In this document: piece after piece, positions 9,745 to 20,253 of the stretch | Position numbering within the stretch: position 1 is the first letter of the stretch | How the letters are laid out: every line of letters starts with the position of its first letter | NCBI GenBank assembly: GCA_963719055.1 | Contig: CAVRAU010000017.1 | Coordinates: forward strand, 150,274-214,273 | DNA length: 64,000 nucleotides | DNA from: CAXMQZ01 sp963719055 | GTDB taxonomy: Bacteria > Acidobacteriota > Thermoanaerobaculia > Multivoradales > JAHEKO01 | Direction of reading: 5' to 3' | Program-made: the position numbers and the translations under genes | The notes under the pieces: model-generated | What the model was told of the DNA's origin: nothing | The model's database searches: none | The model's input: the letters and a program-made list of their open reading frames with translations, nothing else

Positions 9745-10836
9745 GGGAGAGGTTCTCCTGCCAGATCGGCGATCAGATCGCCGAATCTCTGTGCTTGCCG
9801 GTCCAGCGAGTAGGTCAGAGCTCGCTGACGAGGCCGGTCACCCCAGTTGCCATTCAGAGCCTCCGTCAGGCCGGTTGCATAGGCGATGGCGGTCTGTTCC
9901 TCGACCAGCACACCCGCATCGCCGACCAACTCACGGCGAATCCCATCGGCGGCGGTGACGACGGGTCTGTTGCACGCCATGGCCTCGAGAATGGCGAGAG
10001 CCCCGGATTCCAGGGGTGAGGAAAGGATGACCACATCGGCCGCGGCATAGAGTTGTGGCAGGTCCTGGCGGTCGATCTCCAGCCGACGGTATCGATCGAG
10101 CCCCAGAGTCGACGCGGCCAGGGCGTCGATCTCTCCTGCCAAGGGCCCACTGCCCGCCACGACGATGGACATGCCGCTCATGGCGGCCGCTTCGAGGGCC
10201 AGATCGGGTCGTTTCTCGGGTGACAAGGCGCCGACAAAGAGAGCCACCGGCCGAGCCGTTTCCAGGTTCAGGACTTCCGTACCGGGTCGAAACAGCTCGC
10301 CGTCCACTCCCTGGGCGACGACTTCGACTCGCTAGACCAGGGACTTGCGCTCGCACCGTCTCGGCCAGCTGGGGATTGGCCGTGACCAGGATGTCGGGTC
10401 GACGTCGGGCGAAAGGGATCTCCCAACCCGGATGGTTGCTGTGGGTGTAGTCGAGTAGCCGGGCGCCGGTGAGTCGGCGAACAGCACTCAAAAGCAACCC
10501 CCCCCAGAACCCGGTCTCGTGCCAAATGACCTGATAGCGCCCGCGCAGGAGGGCGGGAAGCGAGAAGAGAAGGTGAGAGGTCCACTCCACATGAAGGGGA
10601 TCCAGGTACAGGGTGTCGAGCACCTTGCGGCCCCAGCTGGTGGCGAGGTAGAGGCGCTCGAGGGCCGAGCGGGGAATCGCCGGTCTTGCCACTCCGCCCG
10701 GACCCTGGCCGGAGCGCGAGTAGACATGCAGATCGAAGCGGTCCTCCAGCCGTGGCAGCAGCTCCGCGAGCATCGTCTCGGCACCCCGAGGGACGACTCC
10801 GAAGCCGGAGAGAACGACGGCGACCCGAGGCTTCAT
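9741..10836 (-). CDS. GT4 family glycosyltransferase (GT-B fold), one frameshift
   Basis: The N-terminal half has VVLSGFGVVPRGAETMLAELL (acceptor-side glycine loop, GAE). The C-terminal half has VALFVGALSPEKRPDLALEA, then ESGALAILEAMACNRPVV, the E-x7-E motif of retaining GT4 enzymes. The halves are in different frames joining near 10310-10335, where the first frame reads into a stretch without homology and the second resumes. Combined length is about 365 residues, normal for the family. Both ends overlap neighbouring genes by four bases, indicating coupled translation in the polysaccharide operon. Confidence 0.8.
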
Positions 10837-12242
10837 TCTGGCACCTCGCCGCTGAAGAAGAAGTCCTGGAACGGCCGACGAAATCGGGCCGCGAGGATGG
10901 CCCCGATCACTGCCACTGCCGCGACGGAGGCTGCGAAACGGCTCCAGCTGGCGGCTGGCAAGAGATAGCTGATGGTCACGAAGAAGGGCAGGGGCAGAAG
11001 GTAGACAAAGAGGATCTCCCGCACCAGGTGCCAGAACTCACGGCCACAGATGCGGTGGACACGCCAGGCCATCAACAGATGGCCCAGCATCAAATAATGG
11101 GCCCAGGCCATGCCATCGGGGCCCATCCGTTGTGCCAGGAACCACCCGAAGCCGATCAATGACGCCATATTGACCACCACGATGATCAACCAGATTCGAT
11201 CTTCGCGGTAGGCCTTGAGCATTTCGCCGCCCAATAGGTTGAAGGGATCCACCAACGGCAGAAAGCAGAGGATCTTGAGCAGATGCACGGCTTCCTGCCA
11301 GTTCTCGCCGAGCAGAATCTTGAGCAGCACGATCTCGGCGTTGAAGAAGAGGAAGTAGGCGACCAGTACCTCTCCCGCCAGGATGGCGACCGTGGCCAAT
11401 CGGTAGGCACCGACGAAGCGGCTGCGGTTGTCGATGAACTTGACCAGGGCTGGATAGATGGCTCGAACCAGGGCAGGCACCATCAGCACCTGAGCCCGGA
11501 GTGCCCAGAGAAAGGCCTTCTCGAACTGACCCACCATGTAGGTGGTGTCCACGGCCTCCACGATGTAGCGCCCCACGAAGGGCGTGGAGTTGGCGAGCAG
11601 CGCGATGACGAACAGCAGGCCACTCTGTCGCAAGAGACCGGGAAGGGGCCCCAGGCGTAGCTCGATGGGCATGTGCCCCCAAGCCCGACGCCAGAGAATC
11701 AGCATGTAGAGGAGGGCGGCGACCAACTCGCCGATGACAAAGCTCCAGACACCGAACCCCTGCCAGGCGAGGGTGATGGAGGTGGCAGCCAGGATGAATC
11801 CGCGGCCGATCTCCGGCCCCACCAGACGCGTGACCTTGAGCTCGCGCTCGAAAAAGACCCGGGGCACGACGCCCAGGCCCTCGATCAGGACCCACAAGGA
11901 GAGTACCCGGAGGACGGCCGGCAAATCGGGGTCCATCCCGGCGAACCAGGGCGATGCCAGGACGAGACCGAGGGTGACAAGAATGCCAGCGCCGATCTCC
12001 CAGAGCAGGACGCTGCCGTAGCGCTCTCTTGGGTCGCGAACCAGCTCGTAGGGCAGACCCTGGTCGCGGACAAACCCGGCGATGACGACGGTCGACCAGG
12101 CGAGGGCAAACAGACCGTGCCCTTCCGGCAGCACCAGGCGAGCCAGGGTCAGATCGGCGACAAGACGCAGAGCCGTGCGACCGATCTGGCTGCCGCCGGC
12201 CGCCAGGAGCGAGTGGAGGAAGCGCTTTTCGGTGGTCTCCAT
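10833..12242 (-). CDS. Polysaccharide flippase (MOP superfamily, lipopolysaccharide exporter type)
   Basis: 469 residues from ATG 12242, with about twelve to fourteen hydrophobic helices and the start RFLHSLLAAGGSQIGRTALRL, typical of Wzx-like exporters. Segments such as RVFFERELKVTRLVGPEIG and STPFVGRYIVEAVDTTYMVGQF resemble the PST/MOP type that moves lipid-linked oligosaccharides across the inner membrane. It follows the GT2 gene by seven bases and overlaps the GT4 gene at its 3' end. An upstream in-frame ATG at 12536 would overlap the GT2 gene completely and is rejected. Confidence 0.85.
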   Translation of the reverse strand: METTEKRFLHSLLAAGGSQIGRTALRLVADLTLARLVLPEGHGLFALAWSTVVIAGFVRDQGLPYELVRDPRERYGSVLLWEIGAGILVTLGLVLASPWFAGMDPDLPAVLRVLSLWVLIEGLGVVPRVFFERELKVTRLVGPEIGRGFILAATSITLAWQGFGVWSFVIGELVAALLYMLILWRRAWGHMPIELRLGPLPGLLRQSGLLFVIALLANSTPFVGRYIVEAVDTTYMVGQFEKAFLWALRAQVLMVPALVRAIYPALVKFIDNRSRFVGAYRLATVAILAGEVLVAYFLFFNAEIVLLKILLGENWQEAVHLLKILCFLPLVDPFNLLGGEMLKAYREDRIWLIIVVVNMASLIGFGWFLAQRMGPDGMAWAHYLMLGHLLMAWRVHRICGREFWHLVREILFVYLLPLPFFVTISYLLPAASWSRFAASVAAVAVIGAILAARFRRPFQDFFFSGEVPE

Positions 12243-12249
12243 CGGCGCT

Positions 12250-13125
12250 CTAGGAATCCTGCCAGTGGTCGAGAATGGTCTGGTACCAGGCCATTTTGAA
12301 GGCCACGACACCGGGAAGCGCCCGCCAGGCGGGTCGCAGCTGGGGATGATCCAGAAAGATCTGGAGGCTCGAGATCCAGGACTTGGCAAGACGAGTCGCG
12401 GCCAAACGCCGCCGACTCCGCCAGGTCGGACCGCTGGCGAAGACACCGGGGTGCTTGCGGCAGAAGGCATTGAAGTGCCGGCCGTACCAGGCCGCGTGTC
12501 GTTCGAGGGCTTGCCGATCCGCCCGAACATCGGCATGCTCGACCACGGCTGCGGGCTCGAAGTAGACCTCGAGGTCCTGGGCTCGAGCCCTGAGGATCCA
12601 GTCGTAGTCCTCGCTGGTGATCAGATCCTCGTCGAAAGGGCCGACTCGATCCCAGGCCTGGCGTCGGACTCCCAGATTCAAGCTGCCGACGGGCTGTGTG
12701 CCGTCGCTACCTGCGGTTCGGTCGTCCAGTAGCTCATGGAAGGAAGCGATGTTGTCCGCCACCGCCCAACGATTGCCGGTCAGGGAGAAACGGACACTGC
12801 CTCCGGCGACGGGAGAGTGATCGAGAGCGGCCACCAGCTGCTCGGCCCAGTCGGCGGCCGGCCGGCAGTCGGCATCGGTGAAGAGGATCTTCTGGCTGTC
12901 GGCAGCCTGGACCCCGAGGTTCCTCGCCGCGCCGGCTCCCAGCGACTGCTCGGATTCGATGAAACGCACCGAACCATCGCGAGGTACCCGACCGGGCGCA
13001 TCCCGGCCCACGACCAGGATCTCCAGGGATTCCGGATCGAGACTCTGGGATTGCAGCGCTGCCAGCGTCTGGTCCACCAGCTGCGAGTCCAGGTTGGGTA
13101 TGACGATGCTTGCCAGCAGTCCCAT
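12250..13125 (-). CDS. GT2 family glycosyltransferase
   Basis: 291 residues. It starts MGLLASIVIPNLDSQLVDQT, then shows GAGAARNLGVQAADSQKILFTDADCRPAADW (nucleotide-binding loop and DAD metal motif) and SEDYDWILRARAQDLEVYFEP, the ED-x-D catalytic region. Residues 220-291 are basic and amphipathic and probably membrane-associated. It is the first gene of the overlapping minus-strand polysaccharide operon that ends with fetB, and lies 57 bases below the propeller lipoprotein gene. The sugar specificity is unknown. Confidence 0.85.
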   Translation of the reverse strand: MGLLASIVIPNLDSQLVDQTLAALQSQSLDPESLEILVVGRDAPGRVPRDGSVRFIESEQSLGAGAARNLGVQAADSQKILFTDADCRPAADWAEQLVAALDHSPVAGGSVRFSLTGNRWAVADNIASFHELLDDRTAGSDGTQPVGSLNLGVRRQAWDRVGPFDEDLITSEDYDWILRARAQDLEVYFEPAAVVEHADVRADRQALERHAAWYGRHFNAFCRKHPGVFASGPTWRSRRRLAATRLAKSWISSLQIFLDHPQLRPAWRALPGVVAFKMAWYQTILDHWQDS

Positions 13126-13182
13126 GCTCGGGTCCCTATGGTATTGCGACCGAGGTCGCTGAGTGAGCCGCCAGCAGACGGG

Positions 13183-15673
13183 TCATGGCGTCTGGAGATA
13201 GAACAGCGGTTCCTCCACCGGTGCCTCCAGAGTATCGGAAAGGAAGACGCTTGCGAGCTGTGAATTGTCGGCGAAGAGCGTCAGGCGCAGCTCGCGGGTG
13301 GTGCCGGCGGGATCTCGACCCAGGTGTTGGCCATCCATGATGGCCCACCGGGCTACCCGAAGCTGGGGGCCGATCTCCTCCCCGGTGACGACCTCATCCA
13401 CCCGGTATCGACAGGTCACCAATGCCTCCCGATAGGGGTCGATCTCTTGCAGTGTGGGCTCCTGCGAACAGACATCCAGCTGGGCACGAACATTCCATGA
13501 TGGGATCTGGGGTCGCGACTCCAGCTTGCTCCGGTAGCGCGAGAATCCTTCCTGAATTTCCTCGGCGGTCAGGGCCCGCGAGTAGATCGCGACGCCTTCG
13601 AGTCTTCCATGCCAGGGCTTGTTGCCGTTCCAATCGCTGCCAAACACCAGTGGGGCGGCGCGCCAGTGAAAGAAACCTCCTGAAATCGAAGTTTCGGTGG
13701 ACATCAACACACCGTCGAGATAGGCCTTGAGCTCGCCCGGCGAGTAGGTAACGACTACATGGGACGGCTGGGCCTGCGGCAGATCCATCAGCAAGGCGCC
13801 AGGAAAGGACTCGTCGCCACGGCCCTTCATGCGCAGGCCGAAGTAGAGTCCTTTCGCCTGCTGCTCGAGAGTGAAATTTCGGCGGCTCTTGGAAGCCGAT
13901 GTCAGGATGATCCCACGACGGTTCGGTGGTTTCTCCGGGATCAGGACCATCTCGAGTGTCAGCTCATAGGTTCTCTTGCACTCGAGGCAGACTCGGTTCG
14001 AGGCGGATTCCGGCATCTCGAAATGTCCCCCGGCAGGCTGCATGCGAAAGTCGGAGTCGAGCCGAGCCGTGTCCCTGGCGGTCAGAGTGACAGCGGTATC
14101 GGCCCCCAGCTCCGGGTCGAACAGGAGATTCGGGGAATCGCCCGTCTCCCAAAGAAACACCAGCCCGTCCGTGGAGGCAGGCCAGAGCGGTGGTCGAATC
14201 TCGATTCGAGCGGCGGCCATCGTGTTGGCAACCTGAGCCCGGTCGGCGACCCCCTGCAGATGGAGAGCATCGGATCCCCGCAACGGTTCCGTCAGTCGCA
14301 GGATGAGTCGCTGCCCTCCGGATTCGAGAGCCTGGCCCTCGATGGGGGTACCCGACTCCAACCTATAGTCCGTCTGAGATATCTCGATCGCCTCGTCGAA
14401 GGCCACGACAATCTCGGTGCTGTTGCTGCGCAGTGTCGACGACAGAACCTGTGGTGCGGCGGTGGGCGCGACAGCGACCTGGCCCATCAGAGTCTGCCCG
14501 TTGGCTGTAGCCACAACTTGGAATCGCCCTGGATTCTTGTAGACGTGCTCACCGGTGGACCCCGTCGAGCCGTCCCCGAAATCCCAGTGCCATTCGGCTT
14601 CGGGGCTGTCGGGTTTGGCCGTCCATCGAAATGGTGCCTCTCCATAGTGGCGTCCCAGAGGGAGAGGGGCGAGGTGGACATCGGGGAAGCGATCTGTCGC
14701 CGGGTCATGGGTAAGTCGTATCGGGGCAGTGAGGATCTCCAACGTCTGGGGATCGGTCTCGGCAACAAAGAGCTCGTAGTCGGCCTCGAAATGGGGGTGA
14801 TCGTCATTGGAGGCGGCGAAAGCCAGGAGACGGCCGTCCGCCGAGAGCATGGGAAAGTAGAGGTAGCCAAAATCCTCTGGCATCCGGGGATCGCTCTTCT
14901 TCAGCCAACTGGCGCGGGTTTCGGTAGGCAGCTGCAAGCGGTCGATCGGGCCACCGGGTGCCACCACCCAGAATCCCCAACGACCGTCGTGGGAGAAGTA
15001 GGGCTGACAGCCAGGCTGCGGAGGTCGGCTCGCCACCTTGCGGCGCCCTCTGAGGAAAGGTACCAAGGCACCGTTGCCTGAGGCCGCCCAGGTGAGATCG
15101 CTGTTGACCAGCCAGGGTCCGTTCGGATCGGTTTCCCGAGTCAGAAGCGAAGAGCTTCCAGAGTCCAAATCGAGCAGCGCGGTTCGACCATCACCGCGAA
15201 TGTAGACGAGCTCCGAAGGCGATCGCCACACCGCGGCTCGGTTCTCGTAGTAGTTGCGGGCTTCGGGCAGTAGTGCCTTGACACCCGAGCCGTCGGGTCG
15301 GATCCACATCATGGGCCCCGACGGCCCCTCCCCGTGGGTAGCCATCCTGATCCGGTCGAAGGCTCAGGTAGACAAGGCCTTCGCCGTCGGGAGAGATGTG
15401 CGGGCAGCAATGGAGGTTGCGCCCCTCATCTGGGGAGAGCTGTCTCGGTTCGCCACCCGCCAGGTCGCGAGTCCAGATTCTCCAGCGGCCACTGCGGTTC
15501 GACTCCCAGACGAGAAAACCAATCCCGAGATCCGCTCTTTCGGCGGCTGCGGGCAGCGGCTCGGCCGGCAACACTTCATCTGATTCGGGTGGGGAGTCAG
15601 CCGCCGGGGCGACGCAGCCCAGAAGGAGCAGCGCCAAGCACGGAAGCGATCGTCGATCCAGGGCAGAACCCAT
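13183..15673 (-). CDS. Lipoprotein with TolB-like propeller, PKD and LamG-like domains, one frameshift
   Basis: Starts at ATG 15673 with a lipoprotein signal (LPCLALLLLGC). The N-terminal part has TolB/WD40-like propeller repeats (VWESNRSGRWRIWTRDLAGGEPRQLSP; PHISPDGEGLVYLSL), then shifts frame near 15350 and continues (MLSADGRLLAFAASNDDHP; IRLTHDPATDRFPDVHLAP). A PKD-type domain follows (WHWDFGDGSTGSTGEHVY), then an Ig-like segment, and a concanavalin/LamG-type domain (YLDGVLMSTE; GRLEGVAIYSRALTAEEI). Total about 830 residues. It should sit on an outer or inner membrane surface and bind glycans or proteins. It is divergent from the sulfatase-fold gene at 15768 across a 94-base shared promoter region. 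Confidence 0.75.
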
Positions 15674-15767
15674 GTCGGGAAGTGTAGCCCGGCAGTGGAT
15701 GGGGAGGGGCTCTGTGCTAAGGTTTTCGCGGCCCATGGACACCGCCGGGTCATGCCCCCGAAGACAG

Positions 15768-17993
15768 ATGAGCAAGATCGCAATGCATAGATGGACTCTG
15801 CATCTGGTGGCGCTGGTGTTGATCGCTGGCTGCGGCGAGGCGCCATCGACCTGGCCGGTGTCCTTCGATCTGGCAGCCGGTTTGGCGGTGGCCGACAAGT
15901 GGTCGGAGACCCGAAGTCTCGATCTGGCGACGCCTCGAGGCCGGCGTCATCTGATCTCTGGCTGGTCCGAGGATCGGTGGGACCGCCGACGGCACCGGGG
16001 ATTTGTCGCCAACCGGGGCAGGGTCTCGGTGCTCGATTTCTACGTCGGTGAGGCTCGACCGATGACGCTGCGGTTTCTCGCCGGTTCGGAGGATGAAGAT
16101 GCGGCGACGCCGGTCGCCGTCGAGGTTCTGGTCAATGGGTATCCTGTGGATACCCTGTTTCTCGAGGGACGGCCTCGTCGGCATCGTGTTCGAGTCCCCG
16201 AGAGTCTGCTGCGCACGGGTGACAACGAGCTGACCTTGCGCGGTCCGGCTCCCGAGGAGGGAACCGGATCCTCGGTGCGGTGGTACCAACTCGAAATGCA
16301 ATACGCTGACGACAGCGAGCCTCCAAGGCCGTTTCTCGCGGGCGAAGTCGATGGGCTGATGATTCCCTATGGCACCCGGCTCGAGTACACCCTGATGTTG
16401 CCGGCCGAGAGCCTGCTGACCATCGAGCGCCTGCAGTTTGTCGGGGAAGCGGGAGGACGTCTCACTCTCGTGCTGGAGGAGGATGGTCAAGAAGCCACGG
16501 AGTTCTCACTCCCTGCGGAGGCCGCTGAGGACGTCGCGATTCCCCTGTCAGCCGGACTTCCCCGCATATCTCGGCTGACCCTGCGCGCCGACCGTCCCGA
16601 TGCCGCGGCCTCGGGCCGCTCAGGAGTGCTCTTGACCCGTCCCGTAGTTCGGTCCCCGAGGGTGACGCCAGAGGCATCCCAGGTCGAGTCGGATATCCAG
16701 GCGAGCTCCTCGTCGCCAGCGACAGATATGCCGAATATCCTGCTGTATGTGGTCGACACTCTGCGGGCCGATCATCTCGGCTTGTACGGGTACGACAAGC
16801 CCGTCTCGCCCGCGTTGGATCGTTTTGCCGCGCGGGCCACGGTTTTCGACAACGCCGTGGCGCAGTCCTCCTGGACTCGTGCCGCCATGGCCTCGATCTT
16901 CACCGGTCTCTGGCCGCTCAAACATGCCACCAATGGCCGCAAGGACATTTTGGATTCGGGAGCAACGACCTTGGCTGAGGTCCTGAGCGAAGCCGGTTAC
17001 GTCACGGCCGCCAAGGTTCGGAACTGGAATGTCTTCCCGGTGTTTGGTTTTCGGCAGGGATTCCAGGATTTCCGCCGGGTCAGGGAGGGCAAGGCGGATC
17101 ACGTCAATCGGTTGGTAGAGGGTTGGTTGAGCTCCCGACCGGAGGATCGTCCGTTCTTCCTCTGGGTTCATACCGTGGATCCTCATGAGCCGTACCGACC
17201 GCCCGAGCAGACGCGGGAGGTCTTTTTCGAGGAGGGTCAGAAGCGGTTCGATCTGGACAAGCATCCCGGGTTCAAGCTCACTCGTGAGATGTCGGAGCAG
17301 CAGAGACAGGAAGTCGTCCGGTATCTGATTTCTCTCTACGATGCGGAGATCGCCTTCAATGACCGGGCCTTTGGGGAGCTGGTGGCGATGTTGGAGAGCC
17401 TCGATCTGCTGGACTCCACTGTGGTGGTCTTCGTTTCGGACCACGGAGAGGAGTTCCTGGATCATGGAACCTGGGGACACGGCAGAAACCTGTACGCGGA
17501 GAATCTCAACGTGCCTCTCGTGATTCGTTTTCCAGACCGGGGCCACGGACAGCGGGTCGAGGCGATGGTGCAGCAGATCGACCTCATGCCGACCCTCCTG
17601 GACTACATCGGCTTACCGGTGCCCCCAGGGGTAGAAGGGCGATCATTTCTGCCGCTTCTGGCTGACGGGACGGATTCAGAATCGCGAGAGTCTCCGCCGG
17701 CCTTTTCGTTCCTGCATCTGGATGGCGCCGCGTACCGCAGTCTCGTCGATGGCGAGTGGAAACTCATCCAACGACTGTCCGATGCGGGGGAGGTTTCGCA
17801 GACGGGGTTGTTTCATCGCCAGTCGGATCCGGAGGAAGGCGAGAATCGAATTCTGGAGATGCCGATTCGCGGTCGCTTTATGGAACTGCTTCTCGACGCC
17901 AAGATGGCGGAGGGGAGTGTGCTGACGACGGAAGAGGCCGTTCTCGACGAGGAGACAGAGAAGGCGCTCAAGGCACTCGGCTATCTGCAGTAG
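15768..17993 (+). CDS. Sulfatase-fold lipoprotein with Thr at the nucleophile position (A)
   Basis: 741 residues; the lipobox LVALVLIAGC follows ATG 15768 (ATG 15783 is an alternative). Residues about 40-310 are a beta-rich N-terminal region without recognised family. The PF00884 fold follows: VVDTLRADHLGLYGY (metal Asp), HTVDPHEPY, VSDHGEEFLDHG (Asp-His) and DGEWKLI. The nucleophile loop reads SSWTRAAMASIFTG; aligned to the sulfatase consensus C-x-P-S-R-x-x-L-L-T-G, the key position is Thr370. That residue cannot be made into formylglycine, so a true sulfatase is unlikely; a Thr-nucleophile phosphohydrolase or phosphotransferase is more consistent. Ends KALKALGYLQ. The GT-C gene at 18025 follows after 31 bases and is probably co-transcribed. 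Confidence 0.85.
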   Translation: MSKIAMHRWTLHLVALVLIAGCGEAPSTWPVSFDLAAGLAVADKWSETRSLDLATPRGRRHLISGWSEDRWDRRRHRGFVANRGRVSVLDFYVGEARPMTLRFLAGSEDEDAATPVAVEVLVNGYPVDTLFLEGRPRRHRVRVPESLLRTGDNELTLRGPAPEEGTGSSVRWYQLEMQYADDSEPPRPFLAGEVDGLMIPYGTRLEYTLMLPAESLLTIERLQFVGEAGGRLTLVLEEDGQEATEFSLPAEAAEDVAIPLSAGLPRISRLTLRADRPDAAASGRSGVLLTRPVVRSPRVTPEASQVESDIQASSSSPATDMPNILLYVVDTLRADHLGLYGYDKPVSPALDRFAARATVFDNAVAQSSWTRAAMASIFTGLWPLKHATNGRKDILDSGATTLAEVLSEAGYVTAAKVRNWNVFPVFGFRQGFQDFRRVREGKADHVNRLVEGWLSSRPEDRPFFLWVHTVDPHEPYRPPEQTREVFFEEGQKRFDLDKHPGFKLTREMSEQQRQEVVRYLISLYDAEIAFNDRAFGELVAMLESLDLLDSTVVVFVSDHGEEFLDHGTWGHGRNLYAENLNVPLVIRFPDRGHGQRVEAMVQQIDLMPTLLDYIGLPVPPGVEGRSFLPLLADGTDSESRESPPAFSFLHLDGAAYRSLVDGEWKLIQRLSDAGEVSQTGLFHRQSDPEEGENRILEMPIRGRFMELLLDAKMAEGSVLTTEEAVLDEETEKALKALGYLQ

Positions 17994-18024
17994 GTAGGGG
18001 TGCAGTAAACTGCCCGCTCTGATC

Positions 18025-20253
18025 ATGCGTCGCTCCACAGGTCTCGCCCTGGTCTGTCTGACCCTTTTCCTGGTGGGCTTCCCTTTGGTTGTGGGGAAGC
18101 CGGGGCTGCCCATGACGCTCAAGGCGGATGAGCCCGCCTACTATCTGATGGCGTTGAGCCTGGCCCGAGATCAAGATCTGCAGTGCGAGACCGGGGACCT
18201 GGCCCGACTCTTCGACGAGTATCCCTACCTGGCGACCTTCAATCTCATTCTGATGACGGACGACGGGTGGCACACCGTCTTCTTCGGTAAGCCCTACATC
18301 TACTCGTTGTTTGCGGCCCCGTTTGCCGGTCTCTTCGGCGCCAATGGGCTGGTGGCCTTCAATATGTTGATGTTGATGGGGATGGTCTGGATGGGGACCG
18401 TCTACTTGAGTCGCTTCAACTCGCCAACGGTCGCGGCGATCTTCGCTGTCGGCTTCTTTCTCTTGAGCACATCGTTTTCCTACGTCTTCTGGCTCCATCC
18501 CGAGATCTTCAATATGGCGTGTGTGGCGGGCTCGCTCTTCTTTGTGCTGCACCGGTTCGAGGACGCGCCCGCCGTCGGTCGGTGGGATCGCCTGCGGGGG
18601 GTACTGTTCGGGCCGGCGGCGCGGCCTGCCTGGTCGGGTGCCCTGCTGGCGATGGCGGTCTACAACAAGCCCATGCTGGCGGCGATGGCTCTGCCGTCGT
18701 TGTTTGTCTTCTGGCAGCAGCGGCAATGGCGTCGGTTGGCGACCTGGGTTGTTGCCGGTGGGCTGGCGATGGGGTTGGTGGCGGGGGTGGCGATCGGTTT
18801 CACCGGGCATGCCAGTGCCTACCTGGGAGTGGAGAGGATGGGTGTACCCGTCTTCGATCCCCAGGAGATGCCGGTCACACCGGTAACCCGTCCGGCGGCG
18901 GCCGAGAGTCCGACCACCAACTCGTGGACCTGGCTGGCCCGAATCCCCGACGTCGACATCGGCGAGCTGAGCACTCATCTGGGGTACTTCTTCTTCGGCA
19001 GGCACACGGGTCTGGTGCCCTACATGCCCTTTGCTGTCTTGAGTCTGCTGTTGTTCCTTCTATATAGCCGGCGCAGCGCGGTCCGTTGGTTGACGCTGCT
19101 CTCACTGGCTTCGGTGGCGCTCTTCTTTCTCGTCTGGATTCCGTTCAACTGGCACGGCGGGGGCGGCTTCGTCGGCAACCGTTATTTCGTCAACGTTTAT
19201 CCGGGTTTTCTCTTTCTGGTGACGCGGATCCGACCGACGTGGATCACCGCAGCCGCGTACGGCCTGGCGGGGTTGCTGGTGGGGCCGATCTTCTTTACAC
19301 CCTTCGGCGCCCCGGTACCCGAGCCGACCCTGCAGGCGCACGTGCGCAATCCACCCATTCGCTGGTTTCCCTTGGAGCTGGCCTTTCGCAAGAAGCTGCC
19401 CGGTTATCACGGCAAGTCGATGTCGGGAGCCTGGTTCTTCGGACGCAAGGATGTCCTCAAACCGAAGAAGGATGACATCCTGATCCATGGCGCCACACCC
19501 GTGGAGCTCTGGATGGTTACGGCGGCGCCGTTGGCAGAGGGTGCGGTGTTCCAGATTCGCAATGACGCTCCCGAGAACAGCATCGTTGTCGATCTCGGAG
19601 GGGATCGACGGGTGTTGGAATTCGCCGGTCCGCTGGCCAACCGAACCGAGACCCTCGAGTTCTTTCCCAAGCAAGCTCCCGAGCCGCTAGAGGAAGGCAA
19701 GCGGACCGTGTACGCCTACCGGTTGCGGATCGAGGCCGAAACCGGTTTCATTCCCAACGCCGCCCGAAACGCGCGCCAGAAGGACCCCGTCAACGACTTC
19801 TATCAGGGTGCTGCGGTCACTTATCTGGGGACCCAGAAGGATCTGGAGCGCGATCTGTTTGCCGTCGAGTGGGGCGTGTGTGAGATTCCCGAGGTGACCT
19901 CTGTGGGCGAGGTCTTCAGCATCACGACTCGACTTTCCAACACCAGCTCGGAGGTCTGGCCGGCGACGGGCGTGACTCGCGTCAACCTCTCGTATCGCTG
20001 GCTGGATGCAGATGGCGGGCCCGTGGTCGCCGATGGGGTGCGAACCGCGCTTGCCGCTGATGTGCGACCCGGCAGCGGGATCGAAGTGGAGCAGACGGTC
20101 CACGCGCCGGCGGAGCCTGGGAACCTGGTTCTGGAGATCGATCTGGTGCGGGAGAGGGTGAGCTGGTTCTCGCAGAAGAGGCATTCCGAGCCCTGTCGGG
20201 CAGCGGTGCAAGTCCTTGCAGAACCGGCTACTGGATATAGCCCAGAGCCTTGA
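18025..20253 (+). CDS. Large GT-C type membrane protein (paralog of the protein at 21899)
   Basis: 742 residues. About ten or more transmembrane helices occupy residues 1-430, and a soluble beta-rich domain forms the last 300. The first periplasmic loop has KADEPAYYLMALSLARDQDL, the acidic motif expected for polyprenyl-phosphate-sugar GT-C enzymes. Around residue 378 is GGGGFVGNRYFVNVYP, shared almost position for position with the protein at 21899. The exact reaction is unknown. It follows a sulfatase-fold gene on the same strand and converges with another, overlapping that gene by 26 bases. Transfer of a lipid-linked sugar to an envelope glycan or protein is inferred. Confidence 0.75.
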   Translation: MRRSTGLALVCLTLFLVGFPLVVGKPGLPMTLKADEPAYYLMALSLARDQDLQCETGDLARLFDEYPYLATFNLILMTDDGWHTVFFGKPYIYSLFAAPFAGLFGANGLVAFNMLMLMGMVWMGTVYLSRFNSPTVAAIFAVGFFLLSTSFSYVFWLHPEIFNMACVAGSLFFVLHRFEDAPAVGRWDRLRGVLFGPAARPAWSGALLAMAVYNKPMLAAMALPSLFVFWQQRQWRRLATWVVAGGLAMGLVAGVAIGFTGHASAYLGVERMGVPVFDPQEMPVTPVTRPAAAESPTTNSWTWLARIPDVDIGELSTHLGYFFFGRHTGLVPYMPFAVLSLLLFLLYSRRSAVRWLTLLSLASVALFFLVWIPFNWHGGGGFVGNRYFVNVYPGFLFLVTRIRPTWITAAAYGLAGLLVGPIFFTPFGAPVPEPTLQAHVRNPPIRWFPLELAFRKKLPGYHGKSMSGAWFFGRKDVLKPKKDDILIHGATPVELWMVTAAPLAEGAVFQIRNDAPENSIVVDLGGDRRVLEFAGPLANRTETLEFFPKQAPEPLEEGKRTVYAYRLRIEAETGFIPNAARNARQKDPVNDFYQGAAVTYLGTQKDLERDLFAVEWGVCEIPEVTSVGEVFSITTRLSNTSSEVWPATGVTRVNLSYRWLDADGGPVVADGVRTALAADVRPGSGIEVEQTVHAPAEPGNLVLEIDLVRERVSWFSQKRHSEPCRAAVQVLAEPATGYSPEP

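Noticed and set aside
16860..16905. Reading SSWTR in lipoprotein A as a Ser-type sulfatase signature (S-x-x-x-R)
   Set aside because: Anchoring the loop on the downstream A-S-I-F-T-G places Thr370, not a Ser, at the key position, in agreement with the other three proteins.
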